Notes: generated by a model not told the origin, from the sequence alone. 64,000 nt of DNA from Lachnospiraceae bacterium UBA1818 (GCA_904419285.1 CAJFQZ010000002.1:1-64000), one strand, 5' to 3'. Positions 38,409 to 46,765 are shown, counted from the first letter of the stretch. Translations and numbers: made by a program.

Positions 38409-39141
38409 AGCGAGTGTGACAATAGAGGCAGCTGTTGGGATCCCGCTGTTTCTCCTTGCGGCGGTCTGTCTCATCTGGCTTATAGAGATACAGAGCATTG
38501 AGTTAAGCATACTGAATGCGGCTCAGGGCGCCGCAAAGAAGGCTTCAGTCCAGACCGCTGTCGTTCCGGTGCTGAACAGTATAAAGTTCAGATCAGATCT
38601 TATCAAACTGATCGGGGAGGAGCGGATCGAAAGGAGCATTATAGATGGAGGATGCAGCGGCATAAGCTGTGTCAGATCTTATATCTCAGCCTATACCGGC
38701 GAGATGAATATTACGGTGGACTACCGGATCAGGATACCGGTCCCCATCTTCGGAAGTCCGTCGGTCAGAAAACAGGAAGAATTCAGGATCAGCGCATGGG
38801 CAGGGTATGAAGACAGGGGCATTGATGAGGAAGACGGGGAAATCGTCTATATCACGGAAAACGGCATGGTATACCATGAGGATTATCAGTGCTCCTATCT
38901 GCAGCTTTCAATCAGTTTTGTCCCCTATACTGAACTTTCAGGTCTTCGGAACGGGGACGGCGGTAAGTATTACAGATGTGAAAAATGTGTTCTGGGAGAG
39001 GCGATGACCGGCGTCTATATCACAGGATATGGAAACCGGTATCACAATTCCCTGAACTGCAGTTCTCTGAAGCGGACGATCAGGGCGGTAAAGAAATCAG
39101 AAGCCGCGGGAAGAAGAGGGTGTTCAAAATGTACAGATTAA
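38344..39141 (+). CDS. TadE-like pseudopilin with a C-terminal double Cys/His module
   Basis: About 265 residues. The leader ends ETRASVTIEAAVGIP, followed by a membrane helix (LFLLAAVCLIWLIEI), the usual TadE start. The C-terminal part has two similar units, VYITENGMVYHEDYQCSYL...CEKC and VYITGYGNRYHNSLNCSSL...CSKC, each with one His and three Cys that may bind zinc. Residues before the leader come from the inverted-repeat element. The start is ATG 38344 (or GTG 38341), after AAGAAAGGAAAA. The gene overlaps the prepilin peptidase gene by 13 bases. Confidence 0.78.
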   Translation: MAQSNKNTPNPTIERASAPETRASVTIEAAVGIPLFLLAAVCLIWLIEIQSIELSILNAAQGAAKKASVQTAVVPVLNSIKFRSDLIKLIGEERIERSIIDGGCSGISCVRSYISAYTGEMNITVDYRIRIPVPIFGSPSVRKQEEFRISAWAGYEDRGIDEEDGEIVYITENGMVYHEDYQCSYLQLSISFVPYTELSGLRNGDGGKYYRCEKCVLGEAMTGVYITGYGNRYHNSLNCSSLKRTIRAVKKSEAAGRRGCSKCTD

Positions 39142-39602
39142 AACAGGCATGGGATTTTATAAGTGAAAACAGATGGATCATATTTCAGTTCTTGTTTCTT
39201 CTGTATCTGCTCGTACTCAGCTGGATGGACATCAGAAGCAGGAAACTCAGTCTCTGGCTTCTGCTGGCAGGGGTTCCGGTGTCTGTCATAAGCGGGATCT
39301 TTGCGGCGGATATTCCCGCGGTCATCCTGACCGCCGGCGGGGCAGTGGGGATTCTGTTTTTGATTATCAGCAGATCTACGGGAGAAGCGTTCGGATACGG
39401 AGACAGCATCCTGATCCTGGTCATGGGAAGCTTTCTCGGATTCTGGAATATCCTCTCAGTGCTGACTGCCGCGTTTCTTCTGGCAGCAGTTTTTTCAGCA
39501 GTAATGATGGCGGCGAAAGGATTTACGAGAAAATCAGCATTCCCTTTTGTGCCGTTTCTGACAGCGGCGTATCTGGGAGGAATCCTGATAGGAGGATTTT
39601 GA
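39129..39602 (+). CDS. tadV: A24 family prepilin peptidase (TadV/CpaA)
   Basis: 157 residues, six or so membrane segments, no methylase domain, as in the short Tad-type peptidases. The two catalytic aspartates are in SWMDIRSRKLSLW (about 36) and the GYGDSILILVMGSFLG motif (about 98). It removes the leader of Flp and the pseudopilins at the membrane. ATG 39129 overlaps the tadE stop; a longer open frame upstream lacks a ribosome binding site. Confidence 0.88.
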   Translation: MYRLKQAWDFISENRWIIFQFLFLLYLLVLSWMDIRSRKLSLWLLLAGVPVSVISGIFAADIPAVILTAGGAVGILFLIISRSTGEAFGYGDSILILVMGSFLGFWNILSVLTAAFLLAAVFSAVMMAAKGFTRKSAFPFVPFLTAAYLGGILIGGF

Positions 39603-39604
39603 AT

Positions 39605-39991
39605 ATGGAAGAACGGAAAAATGTAAATGGAAGCACTGTTGTTGAGATGGCTTACATTATTCCGCTGTTTCTGTTCTTCTTTGTCATTCTGATCCATACG
39701 GTGTTTTATTATCATGATAAAGTGATACTCAGCGGCGCTGCCTGTGAGACTGCGGCTGTAAGCGCACAGGAAAAGAGGCGGTACGGAACACGAGAATTTG
39801 ATCCGGAGGTTTTTTTTACTGAAAGGATCCGTGGAAAGCTGATCTTGCTGACAGTCGGGGAGATCAGCATAACAGAGAATGACAATGAAACTGCGGTAGA
39901 AGTCTCGGCAGGAAGGTCTTTTATGAAACTTAATATATGTCAGAAAGCAGTTGCAGCAGAGCCGGAGGAAGTGATCAGGTGGGTGAAATAA
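39605..39991 (+). CDS. TadE/TadF-like minor pilin
   Basis: 128 residues. MEERKNVNGSTVVEMAYIIPLFLFFFVILIHTVFYYHDK shows a hydrophilic leader ending in glycine, then a helix with glutamate at +5, the type IVb pseudopilin pattern. The rest is a short extracellular domain. It starts two bases after the prepilin peptidase stop, so the coding regions are coupled. It is the second TadE-like gene of the locus. Confidence 0.78.
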   Translation: MEERKNVNGSTVVEMAYIIPLFLFFFVILIHTVFYYHDKVILSGAACETAAVSAQEKRRYGTREFDPEVFFTERIRGKLILLTVGEISITENDNETAVEVSAGRSFMKLNICQKAVAAEPEEVIRWVK

Positions 39992-40815
39992 ATAGAGATA
40001 TCATGTTAGAAAAGGACTGGAATCAGCCGTGCATCCATATCGATGTTCCTGTACCCTATGAGGAGGATTATCAGATGAAGATGCTCAGGTACAATGAGAT
40101 TGAAGGACTCCTGAGAGTATCCGGTATCGGCAGGGAAGAGGAGAGCCGATATACCTATCAGACAAAAGGAGGTGTCTCACTTGAGAAAAAGTATGAGAAT
40201 CAAAATGTGGAAAAAGAAATGATCCTTTCCTTTATCAGACAGTTCATGGATGTAGTTGAGAATCTGAGAAACTACATGCTGGATCCGGACTGTCTGTTGA
40301 CAGGACCGGAATATATCTATGAGAAGGACGGCAGGTTCGGATTCTGTTATCTTCCGGTGAGGCAGAAGAGTCTGTACCGGTCTTTTCACGAGATGACAGA
40401 GTTTTTTGTAAAAAAGCTGGATTATAAAGACACGGAAGGTATTTTCTTATCTTATCTCCTGCACCGCGCCACACTGCGCGAAGATTATGACCTGAGAGAG
40501 ATCATGGAAGAATATGAAAGAGAGGAGCGGGAGCGAAGAGCGGAAAAAGAGGAAAGGGCAGATACAGAAAGAGCACAGAACAGCAGTGTGGACGGGGCAG
40601 TCTTTATGCTGGAAGATGAATTGGAGGAAGACTCTTATGAGGAGAGTAAGAATCAGAACTATAAGATGAGGATCAATGAATCGGCGGTCAATGAGGAAAA
40701 ACGAAGATATGGGCCCATCGGAAAGGTGATCAGCAGGATAAAAACAGGAAGATGGGGCAGTTGGAATGATCTAATTACAGAAATAGATGGACAGGACGAA
40801 AAAGGGCATTTATAA
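39979..40815 (+). CDS. DUF6382 domain protein of the Tad locus
   Basis: About 278 residues, soluble. MLEKDWNQPCIHIDVPVPYEEDYQMKMLRYNEIEGLLRV and the FIRQFMDVVENLRNYMLDPDCLLTGPEYIY segment match DUF6382, which is usually joined to an FHA domain in Tad loci; no FHA domain is present here. Instead there is an acidic/charged linker (about 165-230) and a basic end. The GTG at 39979 is chosen as start because GGAGGA stands ten bases upstream; ATG 40003 is the alternative. A cytoplasmic regulatory role in pilus assembly is inferred. Confidence 0.72.
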   Translation: MGEINRDIMLEKDWNQPCIHIDVPVPYEEDYQMKMLRYNEIEGLLRVSGIGREEESRYTYQTKGGVSLEKKYENQNVEKEMILSFIRQFMDVVENLRNYMLDPDCLLTGPEYIYEKDGRFGFCYLPVRQKSLYRSFHEMTEFFVKKLDYKDTEGIFLSYLLHRATLREDYDLREIMEEYEREERERRAEKEERADTERAQNSSVDGAVFMLEDELEEDSYEESKNQNYKMRINESAVNEEKRRYGPIGKVISRIKTGRWGSWNDLITEIDGQDEKGHL

Positions 40816-40848
40816 TTAAGAAAACTGTTTAGGAAAAGAGGTTTTAAA

Positions 40849-41463
40849 TTGAGAAGGCAGCCGCAGGCAGTGTGCACTACAGGATTGATGGTTATAAATG
40901 TGCTGGTGTTTTTCCTATTATCTCTGCGGGGGGATACGGAGAGCGGTTATTTTATGCTTCAGTACGGTGCAATGTACGAGCCGCTGGTGACAGAAGGGCA
41001 TGAATATTACCGGCTTATAACCAGCCTGTTTCTCCACTTCGGGATACAGCATCTGCTCAATAACATGGTAATGCTGGGGGCGCTGGGATATCAGCTGGAA
41101 AATGAAATCGGCCGTATCAAGTTTCTTCTGATCTACTTTATCAGTGGAATCGGCGGAAATCTCTGCTCCCTGTACTGGAATGTCTCTCATGGAGAACAGG
41201 TAATTTCCGCCGGTGCATCCGGTGCGATCTTCGGACTGATGGGAGCGCTTCTCTATATCGTGGCAGTGAACAGAGGCAGGCTGGGCCGCCTTTCCGGAAG
41301 GGGGATGCTGATCATGGTCGCGCTGAGTCTCTACTTTGGCCTGACCAGCAGCGGAGTTGACAACTCAGCCCACATCGGCGGACTGATCTGCGGAATTTTG
41401 ATCACCGTACTGCTTTATCGGAGAAAAAGGATGGATCACAGCCAGTATGGATTCTATCAGTAG
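40849..41463 (+). CDS. Rhomboid family intramembrane serine protease
   Basis: 204 residues, six membrane segments. The catalytic serine is in SAGASGAIFGLMGALL (about 124) and the histidine in DNSAHIGGLICGI (about 176); HLLNNMVMLGALGYQLE, the conserved HxxxN stretch of helix 2, is also intact. It cleaves membrane proteins within the bilayer. The start is TTG at 40849 after AGAGG. It follows the DUF6382 gene by 33 bases with no terminator, so it is probably expressed with the Tad genes. Confidence 0.88.
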   Translation: MRRQPQAVCTTGLMVINVLVFFLLSLRGDTESGYFMLQYGAMYEPLVTEGHEYYRLITSLFLHFGIQHLLNNMVMLGALGYQLENEIGRIKFLLIYFISGIGGNLCSLYWNVSHGEQVISAGASGAIFGLMGALLYIVAVNRGRLGRLSGRGMLIMVALSLYFGLTSSGVDNSAHIGGLICGILITVLLYRRKRMDHSQYGFYQ

Positions 41464-41477
41464 TAGATATACCGGCG

Positions 41478-42209
41478 TTAGATCGGGAGAGTGACTGTGA
41501 ACACAGTCCCCTTTTCTGGTGAGGATTCAGCTGAGATCGTTCCCCCATGGGCTTCGACGATACGCCGGGAGACAGAGAGACCCAGTCCGGTCCCGCCCTC
41601 CTTGCGTGTTACGAACGGGTCAAATAAAGTGTCTGCAATGTCGGAAGGAATCCCGCATCCGTTATCTCGGCAGCGGACAATGATGGTATCCTCGTTCCGT
41701 TCTGCGGACAGGAAGATAGATCCTTCTTGTCCCACCGCGTCCTTCGCATTGCGGAGCAGATTCAGGAATACCTGCTCCAGTTTGACTTTGTCGCCTGTAA
41801 AATCTCCCATGCCGGATGATATTTTAGAAGAAAATTTTATCCCGGAATTTGCAGCATCCAGAGCGATGGCAAAGGATACAGCGACGTTTTTCAGAAGCTG
41901 TTCTATTCGGAAGACCGAATGGTGCAGGGAAGAACCGTTGTTGAAAGCAGACAAATCATCCATAAGGCTGCACATGAACTTTATGTCTTCCATGGTCTGA
42001 TCCCAGCTGTAAAAGTCTTTCACCTCCGGGTGCTGTGCTTCGATGACCTGGAGAGAAGAAGAAATCAGTGTCAGCGGATTTCGAAGTTCATGAGCAATCA
42101 TGGAGACGTCCTTATGGTGGTTGGCAAGGAGCCCGGTTATGATCTCTTTGGCATCCTTGTTCTCCTCCATCAGGCGGTTCATTTTGTTGATATCTATATT
42201 TTCAAGCAT
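41478..42209 (-). CDS. Sensor histidine kinase without a sensor domain
   Basis: About 243 residues from ATG 42209 (MLENIDINKMNRLMEENKDAKEII). The dimerisation helix carries the phosphoacceptor in SMIAHELRNPLTLISSSLQ (about 37). N box FLNLLRNAKDAV, G1 CRDNGCGIP, F DPFVTRKEGGTGLGLSVSRRI and G2 GTVFTVTLPI are complete. It lacks membrane segments and a recognisable PAS domain, and there is no response regulator nearby. This resembles the soluble kinases of sporulating Firmicutes. GAGGA lies eight bases upstream. Confidence 0.85.
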   Translation of the reverse strand: MLENIDINKMNRLMEENKDAKEIITGLLANHHKDVSMIAHELRNPLTLISSSLQVIEAQHPEVKDFYSWDQTMEDIKFMCSLMDDLSAFNNGSSLHHSVFRIEQLLKNVAVSFAIALDAANSGIKFSSKISSGMGDFTGDKVKLEQVFLNLLRNAKDAVGQEGSIFLSAERNEDTIIVRCRDNGCGIPSDIADTLFDPFVTRKEGGTGLGLSVSRRIVEAHGGTISAESSPEKGTVFTVTLPI

Positions 42210-42391
42210 GAAAAAGGTCCTCACTTTCCGAAAAACAGTAAATATTTTTATATAGTTCAGTCTAGCATGACGGGGATGACGGTTCAATAAAATCAGAGTG
42301 ACATGTTTCGACAAGGGGTGAAAAATACTTCTCTTTTTCCAGAAAATGGTCTATACTGATATAAAATAAAATGTGGAAAAGAGGAGCAGAT

Positions 42392-42799
42392 ATGAAAGAT
42401 AAAGATTGCATTTTTTGTAAGATCGCAGCCGGTGAGATCCCGTCTGCAACACTTTACGAGGATGATGATTTCCGTGTGATACTGGATCTTGGACCGGCGT
42501 CCAAGGGACACGCGCTGATCATTCCGAAGGAGCATTACAGAAATCTGTATGACATTGACGATGAGCTTGCTTCGAAAGCTATCGTCCTTGCAAAGAAAAT
42601 GGTGAATAAGATGAAGGACGTGCTGGGATGCGACGGATACAACATCGTGCAGAATAATGAGGAGGCAGCAGGCCAGACGGTATTTCATTTCCACATGCAT
42701 CTGATTCCGAGATATAAGAATGACAATGTAGGTCTGGGCTGGCATATGGGTGAGCTTACGGATGAAGACAGGGATGAAATACTCGGAAAGCTGAAATAA
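42392..42799 (+). CDS. HIT family nucleotide-binding protein
   Basis: 135 residues. MKDKDCIFCKIAAGEIPSATLYEDD carries the CxxC zinc pair common to this group, and the histidine triad is TVFHFHMHLIPRY near residue 97-109. Proteins of this type hydrolyse purine nucleoside phosphoramidates or dinucleoside polyphosphates. GAGGAG precedes ATG. It lies 14 bases before a sigma-factor gene in the same direction. Confidence 0.9.
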   Translation: MKDKDCIFCKIAAGEIPSATLYEDDDFRVILDLGPASKGHALIIPKEHYRNLYDIDDELASKAIVLAKKMVNKMKDVLGCDGYNIVQNNEEAAGQTVFHFHMHLIPRYKNDNVGLGWHMGELTDEDRDEILGKLK

Positions 42800-42812
42800 T
42801 ACCGGGGCAGAT

Positions 42813-43364
42813 ATGTTGACAGGTAATCGTGAATTTAACGAGATTTATGAGAAATATAAAAATCTTGTTTTGAAGACAGCATATATTTATTCCGGCAGTT
42901 ATGAAGCGGCAGAGGATATCGCGCAGGATACTTTTCTTAAACTGTACATCGGATTCGATGATTTCAGAAAAGACAATATTCCTTCATGGCTTTATACAAC
43001 AGCGAAGAATGCATCTTTGAATTATAAAAAGAAAGCGGGAAGAGAAGTTCTTGAGAATGGTGATTCTGCTCAAGAGGCAGCGGGAGAGCCATCCAGAGAA
43101 AGTACTGAAGATGAATATTTTGGACATATACTATCTGATGAGAAGAAAAAGCTTCATGAACGTATTATGGGTGCGCTGATGGAGAAGAACTCAAGGTGGT
43201 ATGAAGCAATAATGCTTGTCTACTATCTTGAGACGCCGCAGGCAAAAGCCGCTGAAATCATGGGAATCCGCGTGGAGGTGCTTCACAGTCTTCTTCATAG
43301 AGCGAAGAAGTGGATAAGAAAAAGGTATGGAGTGGAATATGAAGAAATGAACCGGGAAGTATAG
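42813..43364 (+). CDS. ECF-like sigma-70 family RNA polymerase sigma factor
   Basis: 183 residues. Region 2 is YEAAEDIAQDTFLKLYIGFDDFRKDNIPSWLYTTAKNASLNYKKK (about 28-75). Region 4 is YYLETPQAKAAEIMGIRVEVLHSLLHRAKKWIRKRY (about 138-175). A Glu/Ser-rich linker joins them. It probably directs transcription of a stress or surface regulon. A DUF4367 membrane protein of the type encoded next to such sigma factors lies 1.2 kb downstream beyond the opposite-facing murG and may be its partner. Confidence 0.85.
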   Translation: MLTGNREFNEIYEKYKNLVLKTAYIYSGSYEAAEDIAQDTFLKLYIGFDDFRKDNIPSWLYTTAKNASLNYKKKAGREVLENGDSAQEAAGEPSRESTEDEYFGHILSDEKKKLHERIMGALMEKNSRWYEAIMLVYYLETPQAKAAEIMGIRVEVLHSLLHRAKKWIRKRYGVEYEEMNREV

Positions 43365-43390
43365 ACGTAGAGAACGCTGTTACTTCCCGG
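43352..43390. terminator. Hairpin between the sigma factor gene and murG
   Basis: CCGGGAAGTA pairs perfectly with TACTTCCCGG across a 19-base loop and covers the end of the sigma-factor gene. Only a weak T-rich tract follows (AATCTTTCCGTT). It lies between converging genes. Confidence 0.55.
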
Positions 43391-43443
43391 AATCTTTCCG
43401 TTAGATTTGTTCAGTTTTTGTGTAATATCTTCTTTAGAAGAAT

Positions 43444-44511
43444 CTATTTTCCGGCAGCATCCTGGATCAGACCGATGATCGTGTTGATCGGATCCTGCTG
43501 TCTGGAATTGCGCATTGCATCGATAAAGCTTCCTCTGTCGCTGTAAAGTCTGTGTACTGCATCGATGAGAGACTGCTTTGTGAGTTCTTCTTCCTCAAGT
43601 ACAAGGCTGAAGCCCTGACGCTCGAAGGAGCGTGCATTGAGAATCTGATCTCCGCGGCTTGCCTTTGCGGAGAGCGGGATGAGCAGGTTCGGCTTGCGGA
43701 GCGCGAGAAGCTCACAGATCGCATTCGCTCCGGCCCTGGAAATGACGACGTCAGCCAGGGCAAAGATATCGCGGAGTTCATCTTTGATATACTCAAACTG
43801 ACAGTATCCTTTCGTACCGGATAATGATTCATCCATTTTTCCTTTTCCGCAGAGATGAATGATCTGGAAGTCCTTTAAGAGATCGGGCAGAGCCTCGCGC
43901 ACTGCTTTATTTACTACAACAGATCCAAGACTTCCGCCGATTACAAGTATAACGGGTTTGTCGGCGGTGAATCCGCACAGATCCATCGCAGCAATCTTAT
44001 TTCCGGAGAGAAGTTCCTGACGGATCGGGGATCCGGTGAGGACAGCCTTATCTTTCGGAAGGCTTTCCAGAGTCTCCGGAAAGTTGCAGCAGACCTTTGT
44101 CGCAGACGGGATCGCGATTTTATTCGCAAGTCCGGGAGTCATATCAGACTCATGTATGATCACCGGAACCTTGCTCCGTTTGCCGGCAAGAACGACCGGA
44201 ACAGAGACGAATCCTCCTTTGGAGAAGATCACATCCGGCTTAAGGTCCTTGATCAGGACGCGGGCTTCACGGAAGCCCTTCAGAACACGGAACGGATCCG
44301 TAAAGTTCTGTACGCTGAAGTAGCGGCGCAGCTTTCCGGAAGAAATTCCGTGATACGGGATACCGAAAGGTTCGATCAGTTCCTTTTCAATCCCATTATA
44401 GGAACCAATGTAATGTATGTCATAACCAAGTTCCCTCAGACGGGGGAGCAGTGCAATATTCGGAGTGACATGTCCGGCGGTGCCTCCGCCGGTTAAGATG
44501 ATTCGCTTCAT
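43444..44511 (-). CDS. murG: UDP-GlcNAc:lipid I N-acetylglucosaminyltransferase MurG
   Basis: 355 residues, usual length. The G-loops ILTGGGTAGHVTPNIAL (about 5-21) and VIGGSLGSVVVNKAVREALP (about 190) and the C-terminal SRAGANAICELLALRKPNLLIPL (about 262) are the donor-binding motifs; HESDMTPGLANK is the usual acceptor-site block. It adds GlcNAc to lipid I to make lipid II at the cytoplasmic membrane face. It stands outside a dcw cluster, alone on the minus strand between two plus-strand genes. Confidence 0.92.
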   Translation of the reverse strand: MKRIILTGGGTAGHVTPNIALLPRLRELGYDIHYIGSYNGIEKELIEPFGIPYHGISSGKLRRYFSVQNFTDPFRVLKGFREARVLIKDLKPDVIFSKGGFVSVPVVLAGKRSKVPVIIHESDMTPGLANKIAIPSATKVCCNFPETLESLPKDKAVLTGSPIRQELLSGNKIAAMDLCGFTADKPVILVIGGSLGSVVVNKAVREALPDLLKDFQIIHLCGKGKMDESLSGTKGYCQFEYIKDELRDIFALADVVISRAGANAICELLALRKPNLLIPLSAKASRGDQILNARSFERQGFSLVLEEEELTKQSLIDAVHRLYSDRGSFIDAMRNSRQQDPINTIIGLIQDAAGK

Positions 44512-44603
44512 TGACAGATAACCTCCAGTAATTGATTAATTTCATATTAACCCTATTTGATAAAAAGTCAAGGAAAAATGTAAGGCAGGTAAAGGGGCAT
44601 AGA

Positions 44604-45371
44604 ATGAAAGATCTGAAAAAATTATCGCTGAATAGAGAAGTGAAAAGAGAAGCAGAAGAGATCGAAAAAGAGGTCGAGAGCCGCAGTGATCTTGACAATA
44701 TCAAGGTCTCTGACAACATGGAAACTTCGCTTTTTAACAAGATACAGGAATATGAATATGACAAGCGCCTGAAGAAAGTACACTACAGGAGAAAACGCCG
44801 CTATCTCATCGTGGCGCTGGCAGCGGTAATCGTTCTTGTGTGCGGTAGTGTGATGACAGGTGTGGGGAGTAAGTCTTACTGGAAGGTGATATGGGAGAGG
44901 ATTACAGGGGATGGTCCGACAGAAATTACTAATGTTGAGGATATGGAATCTCAACCTACAGAAGATCTTGATGAGATAGGTGTATATAAAGAGATTAATG
45001 AGTGCTTTGGCATTTCTATCGTAAGATTGGGGTATAAACCCCAAAATACAATTTTACAAAGATATATACTAGATGATGAGCAAAATAAAGCATATTTATT
45101 TTATAAATATAATAATGAGATACTTCGATATACTATGTATATGAATAATACGGATTCATCATTTGGACAGAAAGATTTGGATCAACTACTACAAGAATAT
45201 AAAATTGAAAACAATAATTATGTTATTAACATACAAGAATATAAAGTGGAAGGTTCCAAAGAAAATAGGTATATTGCAGAATTTGAATATAGAGATGTCC
45301 ATTATCAATTAGCGGGCGTTTTAGGAAAAGATGAGTTTGATAAAATATTAAAAAATCTTATTTTTTTATGA
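44604..45371 (+). CDS. DUF4367 membrane protein, probable anti-sigma-like regulator
   Basis: About 255 residues. A charged cytoplasmic N-terminus (1-70) is followed by a membrane helix (RRYLIVALAAVIVLVCGSVMTGV, about 73-92) and an external domain ending YIAEFEYRDVHYQLAGVLGKDEFDKILKNLIF, the DUF4367 signature. Such proteins are usually membrane partners of ECF sigma factors. The DNA composition changes within the gene: up to about 44,900 it resembles its neighbours, after which it becomes very AT-rich (one 60-base line at 45,061 has only 11 G or C). ATG 44604 follows AAAGGGG. Confidence 0.75.
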   Translation: MKDLKKLSLNREVKREAEEIEKEVESRSDLDNIKVSDNMETSLFNKIQEYEYDKRLKKVHYRRKRRYLIVALAAVIVLVCGSVMTGVGSKSYWKVIWERITGDGPTEITNVEDMESQPTEDLDEIGVYKEINECFGISIVRLGYKPQNTILQRYILDDEQNKAYLFYKYNNEILRYTMYMNNTDSSFGQKDLDQLLQEYKIENNNYVINIQEYKVEGSKENRYIAEFEYRDVHYQLAGVLGKDEFDKILKNLIFL

Positions 45372-45438
45372 AAACTGCGTAAGTTTTTTTGATTTGAATT
45401 GTTTACTTATTAAAGGAAAATGGAGAAGGAAAGGTACT

Positions 45439-45936
45439 ATGAAAAAACGCATTTTATCATTTGTAATTAGTATTATGATTTTATCTGGTGTTTCGATAAC
45501 TTCTATACAAAATGTCGAAGCTTCAGATAATGAAATAAGAAAAGTAGATGGATCTTATCTTATAAATGCAGATTCGTCATCTGGAACATCGGAAGATAGT
45601 CTTACAAGAGGAAAACATATGATGACGGGAGAATGTTCCATATCTAAGGCGGGGACAAAAAGAGTTTATGCATTTGGTGCTACAACTGCTAATCATGATG
45701 TGGACTATCTAGCAGTTATAATATATGTTGATAGGTATCTTGAAGAAGAAGATGCTTGGGGACAAGTTGATTGGTTTATGGAAGAGGCTACAGATGATTA
45801 TTTTGTATATGCAGGAAAGACTATTACTGTAGATCGTGGATACTATTATAGGGTTCATGCGGACCATATAGTACAGAAAGGTGATGATCCAATGGAAGAA
45901 ACCTTTTCCTTTACAGATGGCATTTTAGTCCCCTAA
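45439..45936 (+). CDS. DUF6147 family secreted protein
   Basis: 165 residues. A signal peptide is clear (MKKRILSFVISIMILSGVSITSIQNVEAS, cleavage near residue 29). The mature part contains DSLTRGKHMMTGECSISKAGTKRVYAFGATTANHDVDYLAVIIYVDRY and VYAGKTITVDRGYYYRVHADH, which I recognise as DUF6147, a family of small exported proteins of unknown role in Lachnospiraceae. It shares the AT-rich composition of the preceding gene's second half and lies 67 bases after it. Start ATG follows GAAGGAAAGG. Confidence 0.7.
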   Translation: MKKRILSFVISIMILSGVSITSIQNVEASDNEIRKVDGSYLINADSSSGTSEDSLTRGKHMMTGECSISKAGTKRVYAFGATTANHDVDYLAVIIYVDRYLEEEDAWGQVDWFMEEATDDYFVYAGKTITVDRGYYYRVHADHIVQKGDDPMEETFSFTDGILVP

Positions 45937-45954
45937 AATTGAATACCGAACCCA

Positions 45955-46109
45955 AAGACCTCCCTTAAGTCTTGAAAGCAGCCGCTGTGATGTGACGCTA
46001 CGGAGTAACTTTTAAAATTAGAAAAAAATAATTTTGAGTAACCTGTTCCAAGAAAACACCACAAGGCGCTGCATACAGCGGCTGCTTTCAGGACTTAAGG
46101 AAGGTCCTT
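45955..46109. repeat. Large imperfect inverted repeat downstream of the DUF6147 gene
   Basis: Arms at 45955-45988 and 46075-46109 match closely, with a perfect 15-base core (45974-45988 with 46075-46089) and only one mismatch over 26 bases. The 86-bp interior contains two GAGTAAC motifs. A T-rich tract follows the right arm (CCTTTTTCTTTT), so the fold may also stop transcription. Confidence 0.75.
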
Positions 46110-46119
46110 TTTCTTTTAA

Positions 46120-46141
46120 GGTTACTGTTCACTCAGTAACC
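46120..46141. terminator. Hairpin GGTTACTG/CAGTAACC
   Basis: A perfect eight-base stem with a six-base loop, followed on the plus strand by TTTTGTTCTTTG. It lies between converging DUF6147 and TSCPD genes and contains the GTTACTGTTCAC motif shared with the element at 11561. Confidence 0.55.
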
Positions 46142-46164
46142 TTTTGTTCTTTGTTCTGTTGTTA

Positions 46165-46407
46165 TTATTTCCCGGATGCCTGTTTTAATGCCTGTGCGAG
46201 CTGATCCGGGCAGGAAGTTGACTTGAATCCGCAGCGGATACCGTCGATGCGGGAGATGGCTTCGTCTACGTCCATTCCCTCGATGAGGCGGGAGATTCCC
46301 TGCAGGTTGCCGTTGCATCCTCCTACAAATGACACATTTCTTACCTTATTGTCTACTATGTCGAAGTGAATCTGCTGTGAACAGACTCCTTTTGGTCTGT
46401 ATTCCAT
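46165..46407 (-). CDS. TSCPD domain protein (TIGR03905 family)
   Basis: 80 residues. The sequence MEYRPKGVCSQQIHFDIVDNKVRNVSFVGGCNGNLQGISRLIEGM and the C-terminal KSTSCPDQLAQAL define the TSCPD domain, first noted in the C-terminal part of ribonucleotide reductases; stand-alone versions are widespread in Clostridia with no known function. Three conserved cysteines suggest metal binding. The ATG follows GGAGG. Confidence 0.88.
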   Translation of the reverse strand: MEYRPKGVCSQQIHFDIVDNKVRNVSFVGGCNGNLQGISRLIEGMDVDEAISRIDGIRCGFKSTSCPDQLAQALKQASGK

Positions 46408-46434
46408 AATTATCAAAACCTCCAATCCTCTTGC

Positions 46435-46463
46435 ATTATAGCAAATCAGAATCAGAAATACAA
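46435..46463 (-). promoter_or_regulatory. Probable promoter of the TSCPD gene
   Basis: On the minus strand TTGTAT and TATAAT are 17 bases apart, 28 bases upstream of the TSCPD start. The rest of 46464-46765 is noncoding; a TATAAT at 46687-46692 may serve the next plus-strand gene. Confidence 0.6.
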
Positions 46464-46765
46464 ATTTTTGTGTGCCATTTTTCGGGTTTATCTGCGTGAA
46501 AACGACAGTTCTGAACATCCCGAGACGGGAAGTGGGAAAGCCGCGGCAGCGTGATGATGTTGAGAAAATCTGAACCTGAGAAGTCCCTGAGACAGGGAAC
46601 AGTGCCGGTACTTTTTTCGCGGGAATGGAAGTACAGGTGTAGAAATATGTAAAACGGTTTATGCGGACATGCCGGAAAACTTGGGCTATAATGTGCACAA
46701 ACACAATCCATACCGTCGTCTGACAGGGAAATGTTGTGGGAGAATATAAAACAGGAGGGTTTGCT

